A DNA stretch of 64,000 nucleotides, from assembly GCF_000744605.1 (NCBI RefSeq), contig NZ_JQMG01000001.1:806001-870000 (forward strand), in the 5' to 3' direction. The translations under genes were made by a program, and so were the position numbers. Origin of the DNA: Methylotenera sp. L2L1. Lineage in GTDB: Bacteria; Pseudomonadota; Gammaproteobacteria; Burkholderiales; Methylophilaceae. Below, piece by piece: positions 36,474-48,589 of the stretch (the first letter of the stretch is position 1; each line of letters begins with the position of its first letter). Below the pieces are notes generated by a model that worked only from the letters and a program-made list of their open reading frames with translations, ran no database searches and was not told the origin of the DNA.

Positions 36474-37538
36474 TTATAGGTGATATTGCTGACTATGCTT
36501 GCGCACTGCCTCTAACATCGCTGCCGCATTTTCTGGCGGCGTCCATTGTGTAATGCCATGACCTAAGTTAAATACGTGGCCATTGCCGTTACCGTAACTG
36601 GCTAAGACCCTAGCCACATCCGTCTCAATAGCTTCAGGGGTTGATAGCAAAATGGCTGGGTCTAAATTGCCTTGTAATGCCACTTTATCGCCTACACGTT
36701 GGCGTGCGCTACCTATATCCACAGTCCAATCCAAGCCCAAGGCATCTGCACCTATCTCTGCTTGTGCTTCCAGCCACAAACCGCCGCCTTTAGTGAATAC
36801 AATACTAGGCACTTTACGGCCATCATTGGTTTTAATTAAACCATTCACAATTTTTTGCATGTAATTGAGTGAGAACTCAGTATAGGCGTTGTGTGAAAGC
36901 GCACCGCCCCATGAGTCAAAAACCATCACAGCTTGTGCACCGGCCATAATTTGCGCATTCAGATATTGAATCACGGTCTGCGCCGTGGTTTCTAAAATAT
37001 GGTGCAATAAGTCAGGGCGCGCATACGCCATCTTTTTAGTGGTCAAAAAATCAGTACCGCCTTTGCCTTCCACCATATAAGTGGCGAGTGTCCAAGGACT
37101 GCCTGAAAAACCAATTAAAGGTACACGGCCATCCAATGCTTTGCGGATGCTGCTCACCGCATCAAACACATATTGCAGCTTTGCCATGTCTGGCACGACT
37201 AACTGTTGAATATCAGCCTCTTGCTGCAAGGTGCGCTCGAACTTAGGACCTTCACCTTCTTCAAAGTACAAACCCAAGCCCATGGCATCGGGCACAGTCA
37301 GAATATCTGAAAACAGAATTGCAGCATCAAGCAATGGATAGCGGTCTAGAGGTTGCAGTGTTACATCTGTCGCAAATTGTGCATTTTTACAAAGCTGTAA
37401 GAAACTGCCCGCTGTTTTACGACTCTCACGATATTCAGGTAAATAGCGTCCAGCTTGGCGCATCATCCACACTGGTGTGTAATCCGTTGGTTGGCGCATC
37501 AGCGCTTTTAAGAACGTGTCGTTTTTTAATTGATTCAT
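36474..37538 (-). CDS. hemE: Uroporphyrinogen decarboxylase
   Basis: HemE converts uroporphyrinogen III to coproporphyrinogen III in heme synthesis. At 354 residues it is full length. Diagnostic blocks are [17 protein letters not shown] (about 21-37, the Arg that binds substrate carboxylates), [14 protein letters not shown] with the catalytic Asp, [16 protein letters not shown] and [15 protein letters not shown]. Located after gltBD in the same direction with a terminator between. Confidence 0.97.
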   Translation of the reverse strand: MNQLKNDTFLKALMRQPTDYTPVWMMRQAGRYLPEYRESRKTAGSFLQLCKNAQFATDVTLQPLDRYPLLDAAILFSDILTVPDAMGLGLYFEEGEGPKFERTLQQEADIQQLVVPDMAKLQYVFDAVSSIRKALDGRVPLIGFSGSPWTLATYMVEGKGGTDFLTTKKMAYARPDLLHHILETTAQTVIQYLNAQIMAGAQAVMVFDSWGGALSHNAYTEFSLNYMQKIVNGLIKTNDGRKVPSIVFTKGGGLWLEAQAEIGADALGLDWTVDIGSARQRVGDKVALQGNLDPAILLSTPEAIETDVARVLASYGNGNGHVFNLGHGITQWTPPENAAAMLEAVRKHSQQYHL

Positions 37539-37552
37539 TTGATTACCTAAAT

Positions 37553-37596
37553 AAAAAAGGACACAAAGTGGTTTTACTTTGCATCCTTTATTTTTA
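37553..37596 (-). terminator. Terminator between gltD and hemE
   Basis: On the minus strand AAAGGATGCAAAGT and ACTTTGTGTCCTTT pair with one mismatch around AAAACC and are followed by a U-rich tract. It is 30-60 bases after the gltD stop and separates gltBD from hemE. Confidence 0.8.
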
Positions 37597-37619
37597 CATT
37601 GTCATACTGTAGCGTTAAC

Positions 37620-39047
37620 TTAACGTGGCAATACTGATGAGCCCATTAAAAATTCATCTACTGCACGCGCAGCCTGGCGGCCTTCACGAATTGCCCAAAC
37701 CACTAAAGACTGGCCACGGCGTACATCGCCAGCAGCAAACACTTTATCTTTGTTGGTTTTGTAACTTGCATCGCCTTCAGTCGCTGCTTTAGCATTGCCG
37801 CGATTGTCTTTCTCTACGCCAAACGCTTCAAGCAATTTTTGTATTGGTGACACAAAGCCCATCGCTAAGAATACTAAATCTGCAGGAATGGTGAATTCAG
37901 AGCCAGCAACTTCGGTCATTTTGCCGTCAATCCACTCCACGCGCGCGCCTTTTAGTGCAACCACTTTACCATTCTCGCCAATCAACTCTTTAGTAGTGAT
38001 TGACCAGTCACGGCTAGCGCCTTCTTCATGTGAGCTTGAAGTACGCATCTTTAATGGCCAGTTTGGCCATACTAGTTCTTTATTTTCTTTTTCAGGTGGT
38101 TGTGGCATCAACTCAAACTGCGTAATGCTGACTGCGCCATGACGGTTTGAGGTACCCACACAGTCAGAACCTGTATCACCACCACCAATCACGATCACGT
38201 GCTTACCTGTGGCTTTAATTTGGTCAGGGATAGTATCACCAGCCACCACTTTATTTTGCGGTGTTAAAAAGTCCATCGCAAAATGTACGCCATCCAACTC
38301 ACGGCCAGTGACTGGCAAATCACGTGGTTGCTCTGCACCTGCAGCCAATACCACAGCATCAAATTCAGCCACTAACTCGTCAGCATTCACGTTCTCGCCT
38401 ACGTGCTGATTAACACGGAACTCAACGCCTTCCACTTCCATTTGTGCCATGCGGCGGTCAATGTGCGATTTTTCCATTTTGAAGTCAGGAATACCGTAAC
38501 GTAACAAACCACCGATACGGCTGTTTTTTTCCAATACCACTACACTGTGACCAGCGCGCGCCAATTGTTGCGCAGCGGCTAAACCAGCAGGGCCAGAACC
38601 CACCACAGCTACTTTTTTGCCAGTTTTATTTGGGTTTACTTGTGGTTGTACCCAGTCGTTTTCCCAAGCTTTATCAATAATTGCATGCTCGATTGATTTA
38701 ATACCAACAGCATCCGCATTGATGTTCAACGTACATGCTGCTTCACATGGAGCAGGGCAGATACGGCCAGTGAACTCTGGGAAGTTATTAGTTGAATGCA
38801 ATACATCAATCGCACTACGCCAGTCTTGCTGATACACCAAATCATTCCAGTCAGGAATGATATTGTTGATTGGACAACCTGTTGTACAAAATGGAATACC
38901 ACAGTCCATACAGCGCGCACCTTGCTGCTTCGCTTGGTCATCTGTTAAATGCAGTACAAATTCTTTGTAATTCTTAACGCGATCCTGTACTGGCAAATAT
39001 GCCTCGGACAGACGTTCAAATTCCATAAATCCCGTTACTTTACCCAT
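37620..39047 (-). CDS. gltD: Glutamate synthase, small (beta) subunit
   Basis: A 475-residue FAD/NADPH subunit that feeds electrons to GltB. The N-terminal Fe-S cysteines are seen in [15 protein letters not shown] and [12 protein letters not shown], and the FAD and NADPH Rossmann motifs in [14 protein letters not shown] and [13 protein letters not shown]. The end ([21 protein letters not shown]) is typical. Second gene of gltBD, 57 bases after gltB. Key enzyme of ammonium assimilation together with glutamine synthetase. Confidence 0.97.
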   Translation of the reverse strand: MGKVTGFMEFERLSEAYLPVQDRVKNYKEFVLHLTDDQAKQQGARCMDCGIPFCTTGCPINNIIPDWNDLVYQQDWRSAIDVLHSTNNFPEFTGRICPAPCEAACTLNINADAVGIKSIEHAIIDKAWENDWVQPQVNPNKTGKKVAVVGSGPAGLAAAQQLARAGHSVVVLEKNSRIGGLLRYGIPDFKMEKSHIDRRMAQMEVEGVEFRVNQHVGENVNADELVAEFDAVVLAAGAEQPRDLPVTGRELDGVHFAMDFLTPQNKVVAGDTIPDQIKATGKHVIVIGGGDTGSDCVGTSNRHGAVSITQFELMPQPPEKENKELVWPNWPLKMRTSSSHEEGASRDWSITTKELIGENGKVVALKGARVEWIDGKMTEVAGSEFTIPADLVFLAMGFVSPIQKLLEAFGVEKDNRGNAKAATEGDASYKTNKDKVFAAGDVRRGQSLVVWAIREGRQAARAVDEFLMGSSVLPR

Positions 39048-39103
39048 ACTATAAAGCCTTTTCCCAAAAGAGTCTCTTTACTTGTTTCATATTAAAAGCG
39101 ACT

Positions 39104-42100
39104 CTAGGCCGCTACTAGCGCTTTATCTTCAGCCAATTCAATCAAGGCGCGTTTATATTCATTTGGCATCACTTTAACAAACTTGCCACGCATGTTATCC
39201 CAATCAGCAATAATCGCTTTTGCGCGCTCGCTGCCAGTGTACTCAAGATGCTTGTTGATTAGAGCGAGCAATGTCACTTCATCAGGTTGGTTAAGATGAT
39301 GAACAGCATCTGCTGCGACATTGTCGATATGCTCTACTTTTTCTAAAGACACCATGCCCATGTTGCAACGTTTTGCAAATAAACCGTCTTCATCGTAAAC
39401 ATAAGCCACACCGCCACTCATACCCGCAGCAAAGTTTTGACCAGTCACGCCTAACACCACCACCGTGCCGCCCGTCATGTATTCACAACCGTGGTTACCA
39501 ACGCCTTCAACCACTGCGGTAGCGCCTGAGTTACGCACACAGAAACGCTCACCAGCCACGCCGCTGAAATAGCTTTCACCGGTAGTTGCACCAAACATTA
39601 CGGTGTTACCCACAATAATGTTCTCGTGTGAAATACCACGGAATGTTTTTGGCGGTTTGATCACGATACGGCCACCGCATAGCCCCTTACCTACATAGTC
39701 ATTGCCTTCGCCTGTTAGGTCAAAAGTAATGCCTTTAGCCAGGAATGCAGCAAAACTTTGGCCAGAAGTACCAGTGAAGTTCACATGGATAGTATCATGC
39801 GGTAAACCAGCGTTACCGTAGCGCGTAGCTACCTGATTTGACAGCATAGTACCTACAGTACGGTTAGTATTGGTGATTGCAATATCCAACACAACTTTCT
39901 CGCTTTTTTCTAGCGCTGGTGCTGCTAGTGCTACTAACTTGTTATCCAGTGCATTCACCAAGCCGTGGTCTTGCACGTCATTGTTTTTACGTGACACGCT
40001 AGCTGGCATATCTGGTTGATGGAATACTTTGCTGAAATCTAAACCGCTGATTTTCCAGTGGTCGATACCTGCTTGCATATCCAACAAATCTGGGCGGCCG
40101 ATTAAGTCGTCAAACTTAGCAATACCCATAGAAGCCATTAATTCACGCACTTCTTCAGCTACAAAGAAGAAGTAGTTCACCACGTGCTCTGGTTGACCTG
40201 TAAAGCGTTTACGCAATTCTGGATCTTGTGTAGCAACACCAACTGGGCAAGTGTTCAAATGACACTTACGCATCATGATACAGCCTTCAACCACTAGCGG
40301 CGCTGTCGCGAAACCAAACTCATCTGCACCTAATAGAGCACCGATCACTACGTCACGGCCAGTCTTCATTTGGCCATCAACCTGCACCACCACACGGCCG
40401 CGCAATTGGTTTAATACCAAAGTTTGCTGTGTTTCAGAGAGACCTAGCTCCCATGGTGCGCCAGCATGTTTAATTGATGAAATTGGCGATGCACCGGTAC
40501 CACCATCATGACCTGCGATCACGATATGGTCAGATTTTGCTTTTGCCACGCCTGCTGCAACCGTACCTACGCCAGTTTCAGATACTAATTTCACTGAAAT
40601 AGAAGCTTTCGGGTTGGCATTTTTCAAGTCATGAATCAGCTGCGCCAAGTCTTCAATTGAATAAATATCATGGTGTGGAGGAGGTGAAATCAAGCCTACG
40701 CCTGGTACAGAGAAACGCAATTTAGCGATGTACTCTGATACTTTATGGCCAGGTAATTGGCCACCTTCACCCGGTTTTGCACCTTGTGCCATTTTAATTT
40801 GGATTTGGTCTGCATTCGCCAAGTACTCAGCAGTCACACCGAAACGGCCTGATGCTACTTGCTTGATGCTAGAGCGCATTGAGTCGCCAGCTTTTAGATT
40901 GATGTTGCTCTCAATCAGCTTGCTACCCAGCACATCAGCCATGGTAGTTGCATTGGTTACCGGGATAAAGCGTTTAGCGTCTTCACCACCTTCACCGGTA
41001 TTAGATTTACCGCCAATACGGTTCATCGCAATCGCTAAAGTCGCATGCGCTTCAGTTGAGATAGAACCCAATGACATCGCACCTGTAGCAAAACGTTTAA
41101 CGATTTCTTTTGCAGACTCAACAGACTCTAAAGGAATCGCCGCAGCAGCTGGTTTGATTTCAAACAAGCCACGTAGCGTCATATGACGGCGTGATTGATC
41201 GTTAATTAACTTAGCGTACTCTTTATATGTGTCATATTTACCGGTACGTGTCGCATTTTGCAATTTAGCTACTGATTCCGGGGTCCAAGTGTGCTCTTCG
41301 CCGCGTACACGGTACGCATACTCACCACCAGCTTCTAGGTGGTTTGCTAACACTGGGTCTGTACCGAAAGCTGCTGTATGTAAACGCACAGCTTCTTCAG
41401 ATACTTGATCTAAACCGATACCTTCAATATTAGTAACCGTGCCAGTAAAGTACTGCTCAACAAACTCACTATTTAAACCAATTGCCTCAAAAATTTGAGC
41501 GCCACAGTAAGACTGGTAAGTAGAAATGCCCATTTTAGACATGACTTTATACAGGCCTTTACTGATTGCTTTCACAAAGTTCTTATTAGCAGTGTAGCTA
41601 TCTAATGCCATGTCTTTAATGGTCTCAAAGGTGAGCCATGGACAGACAGCCTCTGCACCGTAACCTGCCAATAAGGCAAAGTGATGCACTTCACGTGCTG
41701 AACCGGTATCAACCACTAAGCCAGTGCTGGTTCTTAAACCTACTTTTACCAAATGCTCGTGCGTTGCTGAACAAGCTAATAGGGCAGGAATCGCTACGCG
41801 ATCAGCGCTTACGTTACGATCAGATAAAATTAAGATATTAAAACCATTTTGGACGGCATCAGATGCCGCTTTGGTAATGCTAGCAACCGCGGCCGCCATA
41901 CCAGCTTTACCTTGTACTGCTGGGTAGGTAATGTCCAATACCAATGATTTATATTGGTTTTGCGTCAAGGTAGCAATTGCTTTTAATTGCTCCAACTCGT
42001 CCAACATCAACACAGGCTGACTAGCTTCCAAACGCATTGGTGGAGTCGTTTCGTCTACACCCAACAAGTTTGGTTTAGGGCCAATAAAAGTGATTAGAGA

Positions 42101-43795
42101 CATCACCAACTCTTCGCGAATCGGGTCGATTGGCGGGTTAGTCACTTGTGCAAATAACTGTTTGAAGTAGTTGTACAAGACTTTTGGTTTAGCTGACAAC
42201 ACCGGCAATGCAGCATCGTTACCCATAGAGCCTGAGCCTTCTTCACCACTTTGTATCATAGGCTGCAAGATAAACTTGATGTCTTCTTGTGTGTAACCAA
42301 ATGCTTGCTGTGTATCTAGCAAATCAGCCGTTAATTCTAGATGACCATCTATTTTTGGCATATCGCTCAAAAAGTAGCGTGATTTTTCAATCCATTGTTT
42401 GTATGGTTTGGCTGTTGCCAACTGATGCTTCACTTCAGCATCATCGATAATGCGGCCTTGCTCCATATCAATCAGCAACATTTTACCTGGCTGTAAGCGC
42501 CATTTTTTAACGATTTTCTCTTGCGGGAATGTCAATACGCCCATTTCAGAAGCCATCATCACGATGTCATCATCAGTCACCAAGTAACGCGCTGGACGCA
42601 AGCCATTACGGTCTAGCGTAGCGCCAACCATGCGACCATCCGTAAACGCAACGGCAGCTGGACCATCCCATGGCTCCATCAATGCAGCATGGTATTCGTA
42701 GAATGCACGGCGCTCTTCATCCATTAATGGATTACCTGACCATGCTTCTGGAATCAACATCATCATGGCATGCGGCAAGCTATAGCCACCCGCAACCAAC
42801 AGCTCTAAACAGTTATCAAAACAGGCAGAATCTGACTGACCTTCAGCGATTAATGGCCATAGTTTTTCTAAATCTTCACCAATCACCGTTGAACGCATCG
42901 CCTCATGACGTGCAGCCATCCAGTTAACATTACCTTGTACGGTATTGATTTCACCGTTATGCGCAATCATGCGGAACGGGTGCGCTAGATCCCACGCTGG
43001 GAATGTATTGGTTGAGAAACGTTGGTGTACTAAAGCCAGTGCTGAAACGATGCTTTCATCGTTAAGGTCGGTATAGTAAATACCCACCTCGTTGGCTAAT
43101 AACATGCCTTTGTAAACAATGGTGCGTGATGACAAGGAAGGCATATAGAACGCTGCATTGTCTTGCAACTCAAGTGCACGGACCGCATGTTCAATGCGTT
43201 TGCGAATCACGAATAACTTACGCTCAAATACGTTTTGGTCAGCAACAGTGCTTGAGATAAACACTTGGCGCATGGTTGGCTCTACGTCACGTGCAGCCTG
43301 CGCAATGTTGCTGTTATCTACTGGCACATCGCGCCAGCCTAGCAATGTTTGATTTTCTTCTGCAACGATTGTTGTAAATAAGGCCTCACAGGCTTCGCGA
43401 TTTTTTGCAGTTTGCGGTAAAAATACATTACCTACCGCATATTGGCCAGCAGCCGGCAACTCAATACCGAGCTTCGCAGCTTCTTTGCGCATAAATGCGT
43501 CTGGCATTTGCATCAACAAACCAGCGCCATCACCCAATTTAGGATCATAGCCGGTAGCACCACGGTGCGTAAGGTTGGTTAAAAGCTCCAAGCCTTTTTG
43601 CACGATATCGTGACTTTTCTTGCCTTTAATATGCGCTACAAAACCAACACCACAAGCATCGCGCTCGTTAGAAGGTCTGTATAAACCTTGTTTCGCTGGT
43701 CGACCTGAATACATATCAGGATTAACTGAAGCCACATCATCGTGTGCAGCCAGTGCGTTTTCAGAACCAATTTGCTTACTTAAATCTGTTGCCAT
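39104..43795 (-). CDS. gltB: Glutamate synthase, large (alpha) subunit
   Basis: A 1563-residue glutamine amidotransferase/FMN synthase subunit. The N-terminal nucleophile is Cys48 in [12 protein letters not shown], so a pro-peptide of about 47 residues would be removed. The ammonia-tunnel and FMN domains ([42 protein letters not shown]), the 3Fe-4S loop ([19 protein letters not shown]) and the C-terminal beta-helix ([10 protein letters not shown]) are all intact. Transcribed before gltD. A hairpin lies in its leader region. Confidence 0.97.
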   Translation of the reverse strand: MATDLSKQIGSENALAAHDDVASVNPDMYSGRPAKQGLYRPSNERDACGVGFVAHIKGKKSHDIVQKGLELLTNLTHRGATGYDPKLGDGAGLLMQMPDAFMRKEAAKLGIELPAAGQYAVGNVFLPQTAKNREACEALFTTIVAEENQTLLGWRDVPVDNSNIAQAARDVEPTMRQVFISSTVADQNVFERKLFVIRKRIEHAVRALELQDNAAFYMPSLSSRTIVYKGMLLANEVGIYYTDLNDESIVSALALVHQRFSTNTFPAWDLAHPFRMIAHNGEINTVQGNVNWMAARHEAMRSTVIGEDLEKLWPLIAEGQSDSACFDNCLELLVAGGYSLPHAMMMLIPEAWSGNPLMDEERRAFYEYHAALMEPWDGPAAVAFTDGRMVGATLDRNGLRPARYLVTDDDIVMMASEMGVLTFPQEKIVKKWRLQPGKMLLIDMEQGRIIDDAEVKHQLATAKPYKQWIEKSRYFLSDMPKIDGHLELTADLLDTQQAFGYTQEDIKFILQPMIQSGEEGSGSMGNDAALPVLSAKPKVLYNYFKQLFAQVTNPPIDPIREELVMSLITFIGPKPNLLGVDETTPPMRLEASQPVLMLDELEQLKAIATLTQNQYKSLVLDITYPAVQGKAGMAAAVASITKAASDAVQNGFNILILSDRNVSADRVAIPALLACSATHEHLVKVGLRTSTGLVVDTGSAREVHHFALLAGYGAEAVCPWLTFETIKDMALDSYTANKNFVKAISKGLYKVMSKMGISTYQSYCGAQIFEAIGLNSEFVEQYFTGTVTNIEGIGLDQVSEEAVRLHTAAFGTDPVLANHLEAGGEYAYRVRGEEHTWTPESVAKLQNATRTGKYDTYKEYAKLINDQSRRHMTLRGLFEIKPAAAAIPLESVESAKEIVKRFATGAMSLGSISTEAHATLAIAMNRIGGKSNTGEGGEDAKRFIPVTNATTMADVLGSKLIESNINLKAGDSMRSSIKQVASGRFGVTAEYLANADQIQIKMAQGAKPGEGGQLPGHKVSEYIAKLRFSVPGVGLISPPPHHDIYSIEDLAQLIHDLKNANPKASISVKLVSETGVGTVAAGVAKAKSDHIVIAGHDGGTGASPISSIKHAGAPWELGLSETQQTLVLNQLRGRVVVQVDGQMKTGRDVVIGALLGADEFGFATAPLVVEGCIMMRKCHLNTCPVGVATQDPELRKRFTGQPEHVVNYFFFVAEEVRELMASMGIAKFDDLIGRPDLLDMQAGIDHWKISGLDFSKVFHQPDMPASVSRKNNDVQDHGLVNALDNKLVALAAPALEKSEKVVLDIAITNTNRTVGTMLSNQVATRYGNAGLPHDTIHVNFTGTSGQSFAAFLAKGITFDLTGEGNDYVGKGLCGGRIVIKPPKTFRGISHENIIVGNTVMFGATTGESYFSGVAGERFCVRNSGATAVVEGVGNHGCEYMTGGTVVVLGVTGQNFAAGMSGGVAYVYDEDGLFAKRCNMGMVSLEKVEHIDNVAADAVHHLNQPDEVTLLALINKHLEYTGSERAKAIIADWDNMRGKFVKVMPNEYKRALIELAEDKALVAA

Positions 43796-43812
43796 ATTAT
43801 CTAATCACAAAA

Positions 43813-43846
43813 CATTTAGCGGAACCTTCAAGTTTACCGCTAAATG
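43813..43846 (-). terminator. Hairpin between hemL and gltB
   Basis: CATTTAGCGG and CCGCTAAATG form a perfect 10-bp stem, loop 14, in the 147-base gap between hemL and gltB. On the minus strand it is followed by TTTT. It could end the thiD-thiE-hemL transcript or act as a leader element of gltB, since the ATG is only 18 bases away. Confidence 0.6.
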
Positions 43847-43942
43847 CCTATGAGTTCAATAAGATAGGGCTGAAAGATAAATATTTTTTTATCAATAACC
43901 TTCAAGCAAGCAAATTAGACAAAGCTAGCTTTGCCGGGAACA

Positions 43943-45232
43943 CTAGCGAGCGGCAATTGCTGCAAATGCTTTTTTAGCCGCAGCCAAGGTAACGGCAATA
44001 TCGTCATCCGTATGCGCAGCAGACACGAAGCCCGCCTCAAATGCAGATGGCCCTAAATAAATACCGGAGTCCAACATGCTGTGGAAGAATTGATTGAAGT
44101 TTTCTTTATTGGCCTGCATCACTTCTGCAAAACTAGTCGGACACTGCTCACTAAAGTACAAACCAAACATGCCGCCAACACTTTGTGCACTAAACACCAC
44201 GCCAGCCTCTTTTGCCGCAGCCACCAAGCCATCCACCAGTTTTTTAGTTTTTGCGGTAAGTTTGGTATGAAAATCCGGCGCTTGAATCAGCTTCAAGGTT
44301 TCTAAACCAGCAGTCACAGCAACTGGGTTACCTGACAAGGTACCAGCCTGATACACCGCACCCAATGGCGCTAAGCATTGCATAATATCTTTACGCCCGC
44401 CAAAGGCACCCACTGGCAAGCCGCCACCAATCACTTTACCCAAAGTCGTCATATCCGGCTTAATGCCGTATAACGCCTGCGCACCGCCCAAATGCACACG
44501 AAAGCCAGTCATCACTTCATCAAAAATCAGCACCGCACCGTGTTGCGTACAAAGCTCGCGCAAGGTTTGCAGAAACTCTGCGTGCGGCACTACTAGATTC
44601 ATATTGCCGACCACCGGCTCAATAATCACACAGGCAATTTCATCACCCGCGGTTGCGAACAACTGTTTTAATTGCTGCGTATTGTTATATTCCAGCGTTA
44701 AGGTGTGAGCGGCCACTTCTGCCGGCACACCCGCTGAGCTAGGCTCGCCAAAGGTGAGCAAGCCGGAGCCTGCTTTCACCAATAGCGCATCTGAGTGCCC
44801 ATGGTAACAACCTTCAAATTTCACTAATTTATTGCGGCCGGTAAAGCCGCGCGCCACGCGAATCGCACTCATGGTCGCTTCTGTGCCGCTGCTCACTAAG
44901 CGCACTTGCTCCATGCTCGGCACCAACTTATTGATAAGCACCGCCATCTCCAGCTCCAGACCAGTCGGCGCGCCAAAAGATAGGCTATTGGCTGCAACTG
45001 CTTGTACCGCACCAATCACATCCGGATGCGCGTGACCAACAATCATTGGACCCCAAGAGTTAATGTAATCAATATACTCTTTGCCATCGACATCCCACAG
45101 CTTAGAGCCTAAGCCCTTTTTGAAAAATATAGGCGTACCACCTACGCTGCGGAACGCACGCACTGGCGAATTAACACCACCGGGAATAAGTTGTTGTGAT
45201 TTTTCAAAAAGGGCTTGATTGGCTGAGGTCAT
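43943..45232 (-). CDS. hemL: Glutamate-1-semialdehyde 2,1-aminomutase
   Basis: HemL makes 5-aminolevulinate from glutamate-1-semialdehyde in the C5 heme pathway. At 429 residues it is full length. The PLP motifs are [10 protein letters not shown] and the lysine in [18 protein letters not shown] (about 268); [20 protein letters not shown] and the [16 protein letters not shown] block are also clear. It overlaps the end of thiE by 4 bases (translational coupling), an unusual thi-hem link that is common in betaproteobacteria. Confidence 0.97.
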   Translation of the reverse strand: MTSANQALFEKSQQLIPGGVNSPVRAFRSVGGTPIFFKKGLGSKLWDVDGKEYIDYINSWGPMIVGHAHPDVIGAVQAVAANSLSFGAPTGLELEMAVLINKLVPSMEQVRLVSSGTEATMSAIRVARGFTGRNKLVKFEGCYHGHSDALLVKAGSGLLTFGEPSSAGVPAEVAAHTLTLEYNNTQQLKQLFATAGDEIACVIIEPVVGNMNLVVPHAEFLQTLRELCTQHGAVLIFDEVMTGFRVHLGGAQALYGIKPDMTTLGKVIGGGLPVGAFGGRKDIMQCLAPLGAVYQAGTLSGNPVAVTAGLETLKLIQAPDFHTKLTAKTKKLVDGLVAAAKEAGVVFSAQSVGGMFGLYFSEQCPTSFAEVMQANKENFNQFFHSMLDSGIYLGPSAFEAGFVSAAHTDDDIAVTLAAAKKAFAAIAAR

Positions 45233-45849
45233 GATTGAAATAGCTTTGTAAATTGTTGAGAGGTTAATTTTACGTCATCTGCATTAAAAATTGCATTGAT
45301 GACTGCTACGGAGTCTGCACCGGCGACTATCGCTAACGGTGCGTTTTCTAAAGTAATACCGCCGATTGCTACGGCAGGAACATTCAACTCTGCTTTCGCC
45401 TGTGTAAACAAATGCAACCCTGCTACTGGCGCATTTGGCTTGGTATTTGAAGCAAAGCAAGCACCAAACGCCACATAGTCTGCGCCTAGCTGCTGTGCAG
45501 AAAACGCCAAATCAAAACGGTTATAACAAGAGGCGCCCAAGATTTTATTTGCGCCCAATCTCGCTCTCGCCTCTGCCAAATTGCCGTCATCTGCGCCCAA
45601 ATGCACGCCATCTGCATCCAATGTCAGACAAAGCTTGATGGAGTCGTTAATAATAAATGGCACTTGGTATTGACGGCACAAAGGTAGCAAGGCACGAGCC
45701 TGCTGGGTTTGCAGCTTATGATCTGCGAGCTTATTGCGGTACTGCAGAACACCAATACCACCCTGCAATGCGGCCACAACCTTAGCGAGCAGGATATCCG
45801 TATCCAGCTCATCTGGCGTGATTGCGTAAAGCCCTTTAATTGCCGACAT
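45229..45849 (-). CDS. thiE: Thiamine-phosphate synthase
   Basis: ThiE joins HMP-PP to thiazole phosphate. 206 residues, TIM barrel. Family blocks are [78 protein letters not shown] and [14 protein letters not shown]. The QYRNK loop is slightly off the commoner QLREK/QYRDK. Stop and hemL start overlap; thiD is 15 bases upstream, so thiD-thiE-hemL form one operon. Confidence 0.95.
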   Translation of the reverse strand: MSAIKGLYAITPDELDTDILLAKVVAALQGGIGVLQYRNKLADHKLQTQQARALLPLCRQYQVPFIINDSIKLCLTLDADGVHLGADDGNLAEARARLGANKILGASCYNRFDLAFSAQQLGADYVAFGACFASNTKPNAPVAGLHLFTQAKAELNVPAVAIGGITLENAPLAIVAGADSVAVINAIFNADDVKLTSQQFTKLFQS

Positions 45850-45864
45850 ACTTATTATTAGAGC

Positions 45865-46725
45865 CTAGTGCGTTTTAACACTGCCATCACCACTATTGAT
45901 GACTGGATCTTCTTCATCGCGCGCCCAGAACATACGGTCTGGAATGTACTGACCCATGCCTGGTCTAAAGCCATTTTTAAGGGTTTGCCATGTGTATTCT
46001 TGTGCCTCTAGCACAGCATCTTCTATGCTAAGACCATGTGCCATACAGGCAGCAATTGCACTGGTGAGCGTACAACCTGAGCCATGGTAACTGCCAGCTA
46101 AGCGCTCCCATTTATAAGCTTTAATCAGCTTATCTTCACCATATAGGGTGTTGGTCACTTCAGCGGTACGTTCATGCGTACCTGTAATCAATACATACTC
46201 ACTACCCATTGCCAGCAAGCGTGCAGCGCTCTCATCTAAAGAAGTCAATCCTACCTCTTCAGCTTCATCAGCAAATGCGAACCTACGCGCCTCTAAACTA
46301 TTAGGGGTAATTAATGTAGCTTGTGGAAACAGCAACTCGACCATTGCCTCCATCATTTCATCATTACTTAAATCATCGCCACGCCCAGAAGTTAAGATAG
46401 GGTCAATTAGCAAAGGAATATCGGGGTAATCTGCCATGATTTCAGCAATCACCGCAATATTTTCAACCGAGCCTAACAGCCCCAGCTTAAACGCTGAAAC
46501 TTGCACATCCTCTAAAATCGCACGCGCCTGATCATTGACCCAATCTGGGTCCATGGCCAACACGCCATCAACACCAACGGTATCCTGCGCAGTAATTGCC
46601 GTCACTACTGATAACGGATGACAACCAATACTGGCAAACGTAAGAATATCCGCCTGCAGCCCAGCCCCACTACTTGGGTCCGTACCTGCGAATGTCAACA
46701 CTGATGGGGGGGCTTGGTTTGCCAT
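45865..46725 (-). CDS. thiD: Hydroxymethylpyrimidine/phosphomethylpyrimidine kinase
   Basis: A 286-residue ribokinase-fold enzyme that phosphorylates HMP to HMP-PP. The N-terminus VLTFAGTDPSSGAGLQADILTF and ITAQDTVGV, with the anion-hole region LAGSYHGSGCTLTSAIAA (about 220-237), are diagnostic. First gene of thiD-thiE-hemL. It lies 27 bases downstream of tRNA-Gly, which leaves no room for a thiamine riboswitch, so read-through from the tRNA promoter is possible. Confidence 0.95.
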   Translation of the reverse strand: MANQAPPSVLTFAGTDPSSGAGLQADILTFASIGCHPLSVVTAITAQDTVGVDGVLAMDPDWVNDQARAILEDVQVSAFKLGLLGSVENIAVIAEIMADYPDIPLLIDPILTSGRGDDLSNDEMMEAMVELLFPQATLITPNSLEARRFAFADEAEEVGLTSLDESAARLLAMGSEYVLITGTHERTAEVTNTLYGEDKLIKAYKWERLAGSYHGSGCTLTSAIAACMAHGLSIEDAVLEAQEYTWQTLKNGFRPGMGQYIPDRMFWARDEEDPVINSGDGSVKTH

Positions 46726-46749
46726 AATATAATCGCTAATCGCTAAAGT

Positions 46750-46823
46750 TGGAGCGGGTGACGGGAATCGAACCCGCGTATCGAGCTTGGGAAGCTAGCG
46801 TTCTACCATTGAACTACACCCGC
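46750..46823 (-). tRNA. tRNA-Gly(CCC)
   Basis: A full cloverleaf is readable on the minus strand: acceptor GCGGGTG/CACCCGC, D stem GTTC/GAAC, anticodon stem CTAGC/GCTCG (one mismatch), loop TTCCCAA with anticodon CCC, T stem GCGGG/CCCGT and loop TTCGATT. The discriminator is T and the 3' CCA is encoded. It reads GGG glycine codons. Located directly upstream of thiD. Confidence 0.95.
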
Positions 46824-47225
46824 AGAAATAACTACTCAGGCATCATGCGAACAGCACTTAACCTGCTAGCGTATTTTACCACCAATCACGCAAGCACTAA
46901 ACCTAGCAAACGAGTAATCACACTTTAAGCATCCAAGTGTTTAGTTAAATTAAGTGTTTACTTAAAACTTAGGAAGGCTGGCACTCAATACAGTAGCATT
47001 GGCGATGCATACCTAATATTTTAATATTTCTATAGACAAACTATTGACTACAAAGCCTAATTTTATTGCATAATGCGATTTAACATTGTTATGCATGTGG
47101 TTTATTGGTGCGTCATAGATAAGTCATCATCAAGACCAGCATTTAATAAAGCGTAGGTGCTAGTTTAATGCATCGTTAAAATGCAATTCGCTTATTTACT
47201 TAGCAATAATTATTTTTGAAACAAC
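46824..47225. other. Intergenic region between tRNA-Gly and the amyloid cluster
   Basis: An AT-rich, 400-base stretch with no gene supported. An imperfect palindrome, TGCATAA (47067-47073) and TTATGCA (47089-47095), lies about 130-160 bases upstream of the sigma-54 promoter candidate at 47226, a normal distance for an enhancer-binding activator site. It is the only such candidate I see. Confidence 0.4.
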
Positions 47226-47240
47226 TGGCACAGAAGTAGC
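47226..47240 (+). promoter_or_regulatory. Candidate sigma-54 promoter of the FapF-like gene
   Basis: TGGCAC-AGAAG-TAGC has GG at 47227-47228 and GC at 47239-47240 with exactly 10 bases between. The -24 half is perfect; the -12 half is weaker (TAGCG against TTGCW). Start of transcription would be near 47252, leaving a leader of about 18 bases that still contains the CAGGAG ribosome site at 47257-47262. Confidence 0.6.
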
Positions 47241-47269
47241 GGTGATGATTTATTTTCAGGAGATTGATA

Positions 47270-48565
47270 ATGGACATGAGGGTATATAAATTAAGCGCTA
47301 TTACATTAGCAATAAGCGCATGCTTATCAACAAATGCATGGTCCGGTGAGGCCTCTGCTGGCACACAAGATGTAGAACAGCTACGCAAAGAACTAGGTGA
47401 ACTAAACAGCCGCTATGAAGCACAGAGCGCTGCGCTACAAGCTTTAGCACAAAGACTACAGCAGCTTGAAACCTCTGGGCAAGGGCAAGCTAGACCAATG
47501 CACGCTGTGAATAAAAAAATGGTCGTTGCTGATACGGATACTGCTCCTAGCGCAAGCGGTGAAAGAACGCCGGCATCAGAAGCCAATGAACCAGTCATCA
47601 AAGAAGCGCCAGCCTCTCGTAGTGCTGAAGCGGTTTATCGTGAACAAAATGCTTTATTCAATAAAACATTCACCTTAGAGGCTGGCGTTAGCTACAGCCA
47701 TACCGATCGCCGCCAACTGACACTAGAAGGCTTTTTGGCACTAGATGCTATTTTCCTTGGTAATATTAACCTTGACCGCATTCAATCAGACATTACCCAG
47801 TTTGACCTCACTGGTCGTTATGGAGTAACTGACCGCCTTCAATTTGACCTCAATTTACCTTTCCTCTACCGCGCCTCAACCTATGAGTCCGGCGGTGCGG
47901 CTGGCGGTAGCGCTTCAACACTAAGTGAGCGTGATATCAGCAATGCTGGCTTAGGTGATGTAAGTGCCGGTGCTTACTACCGCATCTTCCCCGAAACACC
48001 TACAACCCCTGACGTAGTGTGGAATGTGCGTGTAAAAGCACCTACGGGCAAAGATCCATATGGCATTAAACTTAGAACAGACCCAGGCAACTCTAACTTG
48101 GTTGTTCCCGACGACCTGCCTACAGGTAATGGCGTATGGACACTATCTTCTGGCTTAACTTTCGTTAAAACCATAGATCCAGCGATTCTATTTGCCAATG
48201 TTAGCTATGCGCACAACTTTACCCGAAAATTTGATGACATTAGCGGTCAGCCAAATGTAAGCACCTCTGGTGAAATTGATTTAGGTGATGCTTATCAATT
48301 AGGTGGCGGCTTGGCTTTTGCATTGAATGAACGCATGAGCATGAGCATGTCTTACGCACATCGCTTTACACAAAAATCTAGGATTAAAGCCGATGGGCAA
48401 AGCTGGGTAAGCGTTGTTGGTAGTGACTCAAGCGCTGGTTCACTTAATTTTGGTGTGACTTATGCCATGACAGACCATCTTTCAATGGTCGCCAACGTTG
48501 GTGTGGGGGTAACGCCTGACGCACCGGATGTAACCGTAGGCATGAAGTTCCCGTATAACTTCTAA
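47270..48565 (+). CDS. fapF: FapF-like coiled-coil/beta-barrel amyloid exporter
   Basis: From the ATG at 47270, which has CAGGAG 7 bases upstream, the protein has 431 residues. A signal peptide (about 1-25) is followed by a heptad coiled coil (about 30-65: VEQLRKELGELNSRYEAQSAALQ is the start of it), a Pro/Ala/Ser/Thr-rich linker to about 120, then a beta-barrel (FNKTFTLEAGVSYSHTDRRQ to the terminal KFPYNF). FapF of Pseudomonas has this same N-terminal trimeric coiled coil, plug linker and 12-stranded barrel that passes Fap amyloid subunits across the outer membrane. Symbol by architecture and by the C39/FapC-like neighbours; not verified by alignment. Confidence 0.72.
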   Translation: MDMRVYKLSAITLAISACLSTNAWSGEASAGTQDVEQLRKELGELNSRYEAQSAALQALAQRLQQLETSGQGQARPMHAVNKKMVVADTDTAPSASGERTPASEANEPVIKEAPASRSAEAVYREQNALFNKTFTLEAGVSYSHTDRRQLTLEGFLALDAIFLGNINLDRIQSDITQFDLTGRYGVTDRLQFDLNLPFLYRASTYESGGAAGGSASTLSERDISNAGLGDVSAGAYYRIFPETPTTPDVVWNVRVKAPTGKDPYGIKLRTDPGNSNLVVPDDLPTGNGVWTLSSGLTFVKTIDPAILFANVSYAHNFTRKFDDISGQPNVSTSGEIDLGDAYQLGGGLAFALNERMSMSMSYAHRFTQKSRIKADGQSWVSVVGSDSSAGSLNFGVTYAMTDHLSMVANVGVGVTPDAPDVTVGMKFPYNF

Positions 48566-48589
48566 ACTGACCACTTTGTAATACATCTC

